Assembly (NCBI GenBank): GCA_026706425.1
Contig: JAPOYW010000111.1
Location: forward strand, 1 to 11,067
Direction: 5' to 3'
Length of the DNA stretch: 11,067 nucleotides
Source: Gammaproteobacteria bacterium
Lineage (GTDB): Bacteria; Pseudomonadota; Gammaproteobacteria; Pseudomonadales; Azotimanducaceae
In this document: positions 1 to 5,792 of the stretch, piece by piece
Layout of the letters: every line of letters starts with the position of its first letter
Position numbering within the stretch: the first letter of the stretch is position 1
Program-made: the position numbers and the translations under genes
Notes under the pieces: generated by a model
Told to the model about the DNA's origin: nothing
What the model saw: only the letters and a program-made list of their open reading frames with translations
Databases searched by the model: none

Positions 1-8
1 CCTCTGTG

Positions 9-377
9 TCATGACGTAAGTCTCCCGCCGAGAGCTAGCCCTTCGATCACCCGATTGTCGGCACCGCCGTGTAGCAACAAGGCGTTGGTCCGGTCGGCCA
101 GGTTCTCGTCTTGGTGGCTGTCGTAGAACGACAGAGGCGGGTCGAACTGCGCCGGGGAGTCGGAACGGTAATCCGCTCGAAAGCGGACGTCGCGCACGAC
201 GACCACGGCGCGGCCTACCCCGGCACCGAAATAGGCGTTCATCCGCCCGATCGACGCCTTGCGCAAAACCGAAAACGCAATGATCGCCGTGCGGGCGCTG
301 GCGAGACTGGCTTCGACGTCGGCGACTACCGTGCCGTCGCCCGGCAAACGCGCGCTGCCATCGAGGTATTCGATGCT
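9..377 (-). pseudogene. Partial outer-membrane beta-barrel protein
   Basis: The minus strand reads as an open frame of about 120 residues that looks like part of a small outer-membrane beta-barrel (OMP_b-brl/OmpA-like barrel type). It has alternating strands, a typical YFGAGVGRA strand-turn, a loop with DPPLSFYD, and a late strand around LLLHGGADNRV and LALGGRLT. The plus-strand frames here are arginine-rich or interrupted, which favours the minus strand. No convincing start exists: the similarity appears to run to about 377, where the sequence switches to a plus-strand receptor gene, so the N-terminus and signal peptide are missing. The frame stops at 9-11, straight after LTS, without the C-terminal aromatic residue usual for barrels. 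This may be a premature stop, but the window edge prevents a check. The family call is inferred from strand pattern, not from a diagnostic motif. Confidence 0.5.
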
Positions 378-387
378 GGTTCGATGC
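369..387. repeat. 8-bp direct repeat at the receptor breakpoint
   Basis: TTCGATGC occurs at 369-376 and again at 380-387, separated by TGG. It sits exactly where minus-strand barrel coding changes to plus-strand receptor coding. A short repeat at a breakpoint would suit microhomology-mediated joining, but an 8-mer may also occur by chance. Confidence 0.5.
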
Positions 388-1264
388 GGATGCCGTAGCG
401 GACGACATCTACCTGGCGGGCAATCCGGGGTCGCCGACGCCGGAGGACTACGAGGACTCCCAGGCGACGGCGAAGATCGGCGTGCTCTACAGCGTTACCG
501 ACACGGTCTCCACCTACGCACGTTTCAGCCAGGGTTTTCGCGCACCGCCCTACGACGACGTCAACGTCGGCTTCACCAACTTCCTGGGCGGCTACAAGAC
601 CATCGCCAACCCGGACCTCGAGTCCGAACGAAGCGATGGCCTGGAAATCGGCGCCCGGATCGTAGCGTCGGTGCTGAATGCCCGGGTGGCGTACTTCCGC
701 AACACCTACGAGAACTTCATCGAGTCGTTCGCCATCGCCCCGCAGTTCCTGGGATCGCGCGGCATCGACCCCGCCGACGGGATGCTCACCTTCCAATTGA
801 TCAACCGCCCGTCGGTGGAAATCGACGGCCTGGAAGTCGGCGGCGGACTCGATCTGCCCCTCGGGGTGTCCGCGCGGTTCGCGATGGCGTACGCGCGGGG
901 CGAGGATCGGGACACCGGGGCGCCGTTGAACAGCGTCGATCCGTTGAGTGCCGTCCTGGGAATCGGCTTCGATGCGCCGGACGATCGCTGGGGCGCCGAA
1001 GTCGTCTGGACGTTGACTTCGGGCAAGGACGAAGCCGACATCGACGAGTCCGCCCCCCGGCTGGCGTCCCCGGGCTACGGCATCGTCGATGTGCTCGCGC
1101 ATCTGAACATCGGCCGGCGCGTTCGCCTGAATGCGGGTTTGTTCAACGTGACCGACAAGACCTACATCCGCTGGGCGGATACGGCCGGAATCGGAGACGA
1201 CGCGCCGGCGCGCTTTACCCAGCCGGGCTTCAACGCGGGCCTGACGTTCCGCATCGAACTCTAG
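380..1264 (+). pseudogene. TonB-dependent haemoglobin/transferrin-type receptor, C-terminal part
   Basis: About 294 codons encode the C-terminal half of the barrel of a TonB-dependent receptor. Such proteins import haem or iron complexes across the outer membrane using TonB energy. Landmarks are FSQGFRAPPYDDVNVGFTN, then NPDLESERSDGLEIGAR, the strand with FNVTDKTYIRWAD, and the last strand GLTFRIEL. The FRAPPYDD and YxRWAD motifs are characteristic of the haemoglobin/transferrin/lactoferrin receptor family. Full members have roughly 650-750 residues with signal peptide, TonB box and plug; none of these is present. Coding similarity starts near 365-380, exactly where a minus-strand barrel gene ends, so the gene is truncated or chimeric. 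An ATG at 482 opens the same frame but lies inside the domain and is not a real start. The hmuT-like remnant begins 5 bases after the stop. The family is firm and the substrate (haem) is inferred from neighbours. Confidence 0.85.
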
Positions 1265-1269
1265 ACGGC

Positions 1270-1530
1270 ATGCCGATGCGTGTCCTGGCCGCGTGGCTGA
1301 TCGTCGTCGCGTTGCCCGCCGCGGCCAAGTGCGAACGCGCGGACAGCGCGCGGATCGCCGTGGCCGGCGGATCGATCACGGAGATCATCTACTTCCTGGG
1401 CGCCGAAGATCGCATTGTCGCCGTTGACAGCACTTCCAGCTTCCCGGTCGCGGCGCGCGAGTTCCCGTCCGTGGGCTACGTGCGCGCCCTGTCAGCGGAG
1501 GGCTTGTTGGGTCCTCCAGTATTTGAGTGA
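1270..1530 (+). pseudogene. hmuT: Haem ABC transporter substrate-binding protein, N-terminal remnant
   Basis: This frame encodes a signal peptide (MPMRVLAAWLIVVALPAAA) followed by the start of a periplasmic haem-binding protein: RIAVAGGSITEIIYFLGAEDR, then the strand leading to SVGYVRALSAEGLL. This opening (gGsitEiiyaLGa...vgvDstS.yP....lp.vGYmRalsaEgvLsl) is typical of HmuT-type proteins of the PeriBP_2 fold. Members have about 280-300 residues. Here similarity ends near residue 80 at about 1510, and the frame stops after GPPVFE. The following DNA is the interior of the permease gene in another frame, so roughly 200 residues are missing. The gene follows the receptor stop by 5 bases, the usual order for a haem operon. 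The product would be an exported, non-functional stub. A second ATG at 1276 is an alternative start. Confidence 0.8.
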
Positions 1531-2014
1531 CGACGCGGGTCTGCGGACGCTCACGTTCTGGATGATGGGCAGTTTCGGACGGGCAACCTGGCCGACGACG
1601 ACACCGGCTGTCTTCCTGATGCTCGCCGCTGCGGTGCCGATTCTCCTGGTTGCGCGAAGCCTGGACCTGCTCCAACTCGGCGAGGCCGAGGCCTTGTACA
1701 TGGGCGTAGACGTACGGAGGCTCAAGCGGGGTGTTGTCCTGAGTTCGGCGGCAGCAGTCGGCGCAGGGGTGGCCCTGGTGGGGATCGTCGGCTTCGTTGG
1801 ACTCGTCGTACCCCATCTCGTGCGCCTGGCGATCGGCGCGGGTCATCGTCACCTTCTGCCCGGCGCGGCTTTGCTGGGCGCCACGTTGACCATCCTCGCC
1901 GACACCCTGGCAAGGACGGCGGCATCCCCTGCGGAGATTCCCGTGAGCCTCGTGACCAGTGCGCTCGGCGCGCCGTTTTTCCTGTGGCTGATCGCTCGGG
2001 AGCGGCCGCGATGA
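1511..2014 (+). pseudogene. hmuU: Haem ABC transporter permease (FecCD family), C-terminal half
   Basis: From VLQYLSDD onward this frame encodes about 167 residues of a FecCD/BtuC-type permease. TLTFWMMGSFG is followed by hydrophobic segments around AVFLMLAAAVPILLV, GVALVGIVGFVGLVVPHLVR and LLPGAALLGATLTIL, and the terminal helix LGAPFFLWLI. The GFVGLVVPHLVR and LGAPFF motifs are hallmarks of the family. Full-length permeases have about 330-350 residues and ten membrane helices; the first half is absent. The frame is open upstream to 1415 but that part is a shadow of the hmuT remnant. The last codons overlap the hmuV start as ATGA (2011-2014), which indicates translational coupling in the original operon. 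A fragment with half its helices should not form a transport channel. Confidence 0.85.
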
Positions 2015-2793
2015 CGCTCTGCGCCGACAACGTGTCTCTAGAACTTGGCGCGAAGCGCGTGCTGTCGGATGCGTCGCTGGAAATCGTGCCCGGCCACGTG
2101 ACCGCCTTGGTGGGGCCGAACGGTGCCGGCAAATCGAGTTTGGTGCGCCTCCTTTGCGGCGAGTTGACACCCGACCTGGGATCGGTGTGTGCGGGCGGTC
2201 TGCCGCTCGAGAGCCTAAGCGTCCGCGAACAGGCGCGTCTGCGCAGCGTGGTTTCCCAATCCGCAGCCATGGCTTTCGACTTCTACGTCGACGAGATCTT
2301 GGCGATGGGTTGGATTCCCGATCCCGCGGAACCGGCCGACTACGACGACGCCTCGGCGGAAGTCATCGAGCAGTGCCAGATCGGTCATCTGCTCGGACGG
2401 AAGTACAGGACGCTCTCGGGGGGCGAGCGCCAGTGCGTGCAGTTCGCTCGCGCGCTGTTGCAGATCTGGCGCGATGCAAGTGGCGGCCGTGTCGATGTGC
2501 GCTACATGCTCCTCGACGAACCCACCGCGAACCTGGACCTGGGCCACGAAGCCCTCGTCCTGGGGCTTGCGCGGTCGACGACGTCCCGGAACGTCGGCGT
2601 CTTGGTGGTGTTGCACGATATCGACATGGCGGCGGCCTTCGCCGACCACGTCGTGCTGCTTGTCAAAGGCGAAGTTGCTGCCCGGGGACCGCCTGGCCAA
2701 GTCCTCACGAGCGAGCTGTTGAGCCGGGTCTATCAGACACCGGTGCGGATCGAATGGCACGACGGCCTTGGTCGCCTCGTCGTCCTACGCTGA
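2011..2793 (+). CDS. hmuV: Haem ABC transporter ATP-binding protein HmuV
   Basis: A 260-residue ABC ATPase of the iron-siderophore/haem type, which would energise a FecCD permease at the inner-membrane face. All core motifs are intact: Walker A GPNGAGKS at 35-42, Q-loop Q83, signature LSGGE at 135-139, Walker B ending D169-E170 (LLDEPTANLD), and switch histidine H202 in VVLHD. Length is normal for HmuV (about 255-270). The ATG at 2011 is chosen because it overlaps the permease stop as ATGA and because the protein then begins directly at the first beta strand; an in-frame upstream start at 1984 would overlap the permease and add nothing. The gene is intact although its permease and binding protein are broken, so it may lack a partner or may serve another transporter. 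The haem assignment comes from context and sequence flavour (PDPAEPADYDDA region). Confidence 0.85.
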   Translation: MTLCADNVSLELGAKRVLSDASLEIVPGHVTALVGPNGAGKSSLVRLLCGELTPDLGSVCAGGLPLESLSVREQARLRSVVSQSAAMAFDFYVDEILAMGWIPDPAEPADYDDASAEVIEQCQIGHLLGRKYRTLSGGERQCVQFARALLQIWRDASGGRVDVRYMLLDEPTANLDLGHEALVLGLARSTTSRNVGVLVVLHDIDMAAAFADHVVLLVKGEVAARGPPGQVLTSELLSRVYQTPVRIEWHDGLGRLVVLR

Positions 2794-2801
2794 TTAAACT
2801 T

Positions 2802-2807
2802 GGAGGA
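2802..2807 (+). promoter_or_regulatory. Strong ribosome-binding site
   Basis: GGAGGA lies 5 bases before the ATG at 2813. It selects that start over the internal in-frame ATG at 2840, which has no such site. It also suggests that the monooxygenase is translated efficiently and independently of hmuV, whose stop is at 2791-2793. Confidence 0.75.
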
Positions 2808-2812
2808 ACAAC

Positions 2813-3142
2813 ATGGATTTGCAGGAAACCGAGACAACGATGTTCGTCGCGATGAATCGCTTCCGAATCGCCCGTGGATTCGAAGCGGGCTTCGAGCAAC
2901 TTTGGCGGGAGCGCGACTCCTACCTGTCGGAAGTGCCCGGATTTCAATCCTTCGCGTTGCTGAAGGGAACCGAGGCGGACGATCATGTGCTGTACGCATC
3001 GCACACGATCTGGGAATCACGCGCCGCCTTCGAGGCCTGGACCCAATCCGAGCACTTCCGCAAGGCGCATGCGCAGCGCAGCGCCCCGAAGGGCACGTAC
3101 CTCGGTCATCCGGACCTGGAGTTGTTCGAGGCCGTCGTGTAG
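2813..3142 (+). CDS. IsdG-type haem-degrading monooxygenase (ABM domain)
   Basis: A 109-residue protein of the antibiotic biosynthesis monooxygenase fold (PF03992), most like the IsdG/IsdI/HmuQ haem oxygenases, which open the porphyrin ring and release iron in the cytoplasm. The three catalytic residues known from IsdG all have counterparts: N15 in AMNRF, W76 in AFEAW, and H86 in FRKAH. The Trp-His spacing of ten residues matches IsdG. Length (IsdG about 107) and the GFQSF and WESRAAFEAW segments also fit. It starts 19 bases after hmuV with a strong ribosome-binding site, so it probably closes the haem operon. It is intact although the uptake genes upstream are broken. The enzyme class is well supported; the exact haem breakdown product cannot be told from sequence. 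A non-haem ABM protein is the alternative. Confidence 0.8.
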   Translation: MDLQETETTMFVAMNRFRIARGFEAGFEQLWRERDSYLSEVPGFQSFALLKGTEADDHVLYASHTIWESRAAFEAWTQSEHFRKAHAQRSAPKGTYLGHPDLELFEAVV

Positions 3143-3195
3143 CGATCCATCCCAGGGTGGTCCGGGGGACGCCCCAAACTCAGTGCGCTGGCTGC

Positions 3196-3201
3196 TATGA
3201 T
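3196..3201 (+). promoter_or_regulatory. Candidate -10 box for hisIG
   Basis: TATGAT lies 39 bases upstream of the hisI start in a 98-base gap and differs from the consensus TATAAT by one base. No good -35 hexamer is visible at the usual distance, so this is a tentative promoter. Confidence 0.35.
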
Positions 3202-3240
3202 GCGCCGCTTTCCAACGCAGCCCCGCGCGGAAGTGAGCCC

Positions 3241-3621
3241 ATGGACGGCCCCGACTTCTCGAAGAACGAACTGGTGCCCGTGATCGCCCAGGAGGCAGAA
3301 ACGGGCGCCGTGCTGATGCTCGCCTACATGAACGACGCCGCCTACGCCGAGACGCTCGCCACCCGTCGCGTCTGCTACTACAGCCGATCCCGGCACAAGC
3401 TCTGGCGCAAGGGCGAGGAGAGCGGCAACGTGCAGCACTTGAAGCAGATCTACTACGATTGCGATGCCGACACCGTGCTCGTGAAGGTGGAGCAGGTGGG
3501 CGGCGCCGCCTGCCACAAGGGCTACCGCAGTTGCTTCTTCCGGGAGATCGACCCGGACACGGGTGGTGCCAAGGTGATCGCCGAACGCGTTTTCGATCCC
3601 GCCGACGTCTACAAGAAGTGA
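3241..3621 (+). CDS. hisI: Phosphoribosyl-AMP cyclohydrolase
   Basis: A 126-residue enzyme that hydrolyses the adenine ring of phosphoribosyl-AMP, the third step of histidine synthesis, in the cytoplasm. Family landmarks are all present: LMLAYMN near residue 25, CYYSRSRHKLWRKGEESGN at 45-63, metal-binding DCDAD at 73-77, and zinc cysteines C91 (ACHKGYRS) and C98. Length matches monofunctional HisI; there is no HisE (pyrophosphohydrolase) domain. The start at 3241 has a modest GGAAG at 3229-3233. hisG starts 2 bases after the stop, so the two are surely cotranscribed. The rest of the his pathway is not in this window, so this is a split his locus. Confidence 0.95.
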   Translation: MDGPDFSKNELVPVIAQEAETGAVLMLAYMNDAAYAETLATRRVCYYSRSRHKLWRKGEESGNVQHLKQIYYDCDADTVLVKVEQVGGAACHKGYRSCFFREIDPDTGGAKVIAERVFDPADVYKK

Positions 3622-3623
3622 CC

Positions 3624-4499
3624 ATGGGCAACGTCCTGAACCTCGGTATCCCCTCCGGGAGCCTCCAGAACGCCTGCGCGGAACTGTTCGAGCAGGCGGG
3701 CTACCGCATCTCGTTCCCGAACCGCTCCTACTACCCGGAGATCGACGATCCGGAGATCGATTGCCTACTCGTGCGTGCCCAGGAGATGGCCCGCTACGTG
3801 GAGCAGGGCGTGCTCGACGCGGGCATCACCGGCCACGACTGGGTGCTGGAGACCGGTGCCGATGTCGAGGAACTCGGCGAGTTCGTGTTCTCCAAGGTCA
3901 GTCGCCGGCCGAGCCGCTGGGTGCTCTGCGTACCGGACGACTCGCCGGTCCAGACAGTCAAGGACCTCGAAGGCAAGCGAATCGCCACCGAGGTGGTCAA
4001 CCTGACCCGACGCTTTCTCGCCCGACACGGCGTGACGGCGAACGTCGAGTTCTCCTGGGGCGCGACCGAGGTCAAACCTCCGAGGCTCGCCGACGCCATC
4101 GTGGAGATCACGGAGACCGGCAGCTCGCTGCGCGCTAACAACCTACGGATCGTCGAGGAGGTGCTGACCAGCACGCCCCGGCTGATCGCCAACCGCGCTG
4201 CCTGCCAAGATTCGTGGAAAAAGACCAAGCTGGACAACATCGGCCTCATGCTCGAGTCCTGCCTCGCCGCCGAAGGCCGGGTCGGGCTGATGATGAACGT
4301 CCGCAACGAGGATCTCGACGCGGTGACGGCCATCCTGCCGGCCCTTCAGAATCCCACGATCTCGCACCTCAGCGACCCCGACTGGGTAGCGATCAGCACG
4401 ATCATCGACGAGGCCCAGGTCCGCGTCATCGTGCCGGAACTGAAGAAGGCCGGCGCCACCGGGATCGTGGAATACCCGATCAACAAGGTGATCGACTAG
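3624..4499 (+). CDS. hisG: ATP phosphoribosyltransferase, long form
   Basis: A 291-residue enzyme that joins ATP and PRPP, the first and feedback-controlled step of histidine synthesis. It opens with LNLGIPSGSLQ, carries GITGHDW near residue 72 and the PRPP-binding loop ETGSSLRA at 164-171. Its C-terminal domain (about 215-291, ending VRVIVPELKKAGATGIVEYPINKVID) is the HisG_C regulatory domain that binds histidine. This is therefore the long hexameric form, which does not need HisZ. It follows hisI with a 2-base gap and has no strong ribosome-binding site of its own, suggesting coupling to hisI. Its TAG stop overlaps the stop of the convergent ATPase gene in one CTAG. No terminator lies between them. 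Confidence 0.95.
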   Translation: MGNVLNLGIPSGSLQNACAELFEQAGYRISFPNRSYYPEIDDPEIDCLLVRAQEMARYVEQGVLDAGITGHDWVLETGADVEELGEFVFSKVSRRPSRWVLCVPDDSPVQTVKDLEGKRIATEVVNLTRRFLARHGVTANVEFSWGATEVKPPRLADAIVEITETGSSLRANNLRIVEEVLTSTPRLIANRAACQDSWKKTKLDNIGLMLESCLAAEGRVGLMMNVRNEDLDAVTAILPALQNPTISHLSDPDWVAISTIIDEAQVRVIVPELKKAGATGIVEYPINKVID

Positions 4500-5650
4500 G
4501 CCGGTGGGGGGCTCGGAATCAGGCCCGCCAGCCATTCGGCCATCGAAGGGATCGCCACCTCGTAGCGCTCGTCGGCACGAGGAGACAGGACACCGCGCTC
4601 AACCAGCGCGTTAGCGAACTCTTTTCCGGTTACGGACCTAAGGCCGGGATACGCGCCTTGCAGGCTCGCCAGACGCTTCTCGCATAGCCCGATCAGATCG
4701 CCCGGATCGACCGGCTGCTGTCGTTGTACGGTGGCAACGACCCTCGCCGTGAAGGGACGGTGGACTCCCAGGACAGAGGCGGACAGGCGGGCATTGTAGT
4801 ACTCGCGCCGGTTCCGGTCGGACTCTGACCGCACGCGCCCGTAGTCTATTTGGCCCAAATCCCCGTCCGTCCGCAGCAACTCCCGGCACAGTGCCGTCTG
4901 GGCGCCTTTGAGGTGTTGGGGCCAGCCCAACGAGAGCTTCGCCACCACTTGGGCGGCATGTTCGCGGTCGCCGTCCGCGCCAAGGGTGCCGACCATTTTC
5001 CTTGTCGATTCGGCACACTCTTGCTCGGTCATCGCACCCATGTTCACGATGGCGTTGGCTGCTAGACGCGACAGCCCTTCAATCTGTCGAAAACGGTTGG
5101 CCGTGTGGCCCAGGCCGGTGAAGAGGCAGACGGTCGGGATGCCTATTCCGTCCCGATGTAGAGCCGCGAGTCCGGGGCGCTCGGACGGACCCACGGACTG
5201 AGCCTCGTCCATGTAGAGCACAATCCGATCGGCTGCGCCATCCGCGATCACGTCGCTCAATGCCTCGGCGGTTTCACCAACCCGAAAACGCGAACCCAGC
5301 GTCCGCACGGCTCTGGCTACGATTCTCTTGCCGAGCGGGACTTCCTCGATGTCAACATGCCGGTCCCTCTCCATCAACGCGGTTTCGCTGGACAGATGCC
5401 GTTCTTGGACGTTCACGAACACCACGCCATCGGCACGGTTTTCCCGAAGATGGTGGAGCAACGCGGTCTTGCCGCATCCTGGCGCGCCTTGATAGATGCG
5501 GAACACCGCCTGCTCACCGGGTTGAGATCCGAGTTCCGTCAGCGCCCGGTCGAACTGGTCGATTTCATCGACCCTTCCCGCGAAGAACGGCGTGGCATCC
5601 CGGTCCCTGTGGGTCGAAAGTTCATCGGTTTTCTGCCGGTTGAAGGCCAT
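4496..5650 (-). CDS. Orphan AAA ATPase with C-terminal winged-helix-like domain
   Basis: A 384-residue protein with an AAA/Orc1-like P-loop domain. FFAGRVDEI at 22-30 is the usual lead-in, Walker A is GAPGCGKT at 55-62, and Walker B is IVLYMDE at 143-149 followed by AQS. A sensor-1-like strand TVCLFTGLG follows near 174. The C-terminal 80 residues (GKEFANALVERGVLSPR...YEVAIPSMAEWL) resemble the winged helix that ends many orphan ATPases of this class. No nuclease, protease or transmembrane part is visible. I do not recognise its function; ATPases of this build occur in accessory regions next to transposition, defence or plasmid genes, but none is adjacent. The start at 5650 is chosen because a perfect TATAAT sits 6 bases upstream; the open frame extends to 6184 only as antisense of the carboxylase gene. 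It converges on hisG and diverges from the carboxylase. Confidence 0.75.
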   Translation of the reverse strand: MAFNRQKTDELSTHRDRDATPFFAGRVDEIDQFDRALTELGSQPGEQAVFRIYQGAPGCGKTALLHHLRENRADGVVFVNVQERHLSSETALMERDRHVDIEEVPLGKRIVARAVRTLGSRFRVGETAEALSDVIADGAADRIVLYMDEAQSVGPSERPGLAALHRDGIGIPTVCLFTGLGHTANRFRQIEGLSRLAANAIVNMGAMTEQECAESTRKMVGTLGADGDREHAAQVVAKLSLGWPQHLKGAQTALCRELLRTDGDLGQIDYGRVRSESDRNRREYYNARLSASVLGVHRPFTARVVATVQRQQPVDPGDLIGLCEKRLASLQGAYPGLRSVTGKEFANALVERGVLSPRADERYEVAIPSMAEWLAGLIPSPPPA

Positions 5651-5653
5651 GTC

Positions 5654-5666
5654 GGCATTATATGCC
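5654..5666. repeat. 13-bp inverted repeat over the -10 box
   Basis: GGCAT, TAT, ATGCC on the plus strand forms perfect 5-bp arms with a 3-base centre. It covers the whole minus-strand TATAAT, so a dimeric repressor bound here would block the ATPase promoter. The arms are short and may be chance. Confidence 0.35.
5657..5662 (-). promoter_or_regulatory. Perfect -10 box directly upstream of the ATPase start
   Basis: On the minus strand TATAAT lies 6 bases before the ATG at 5650. Transcription normally starts about 6-8 bases after the -10 box, so the message should begin at or next to the ATG. No Shine-Dalgarno sequence lies between. No convincing -35 is visible (GATGTG at 17 bases). This predicts a leaderless transcript. 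Confidence 0.55.
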
Positions 5667-5754
5667 TGTCGATTGCATTCACATCCCGACCACGCCCCTA
5701 CGCACGCCGCCAGCTTGCCGTCGTGGATTGGTTCTTGCGTCCTCTTGCCCGCGT

Positions 5755-5760
5755 TATGAT
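5755..5760 (+). promoter_or_regulatory. Candidate -10 box for the carboxylase gene
   Basis: TATGAT lies 32 bases upstream of the ATG at 5793. The hexamer 17 bases further upstream is TTCTTG (5732-5737), a weak -35. The same TATGAT, at a similar distance, precedes hisI. No clear ribosome-binding site precedes the carboxylase ATG. Confidence 0.35.
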
Positions 5761-5792
5761 GGCAAGTTCCCCTTGAGTCGGACGGTATCGGC

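Noticed and set aside
326..1102. Long minus-strand open frame across the receptor gene
   Set aside because: Antisense shadow in high-GC DNA; the plus strand has clear receptor motifs over the same bases.
259..1269. Long plus-strand frame through the receptor region
   Set aside because: It is a highly arginine/glycine-rich shadow of the receptor frame; only its end from 1270 is real (hmuT remnant).
3143..3180. Terminator after the haem oxygenase gene
   Set aside because: Only 4-bp GC stems (GGGG/CCCC) and no T-run; too weak to call.
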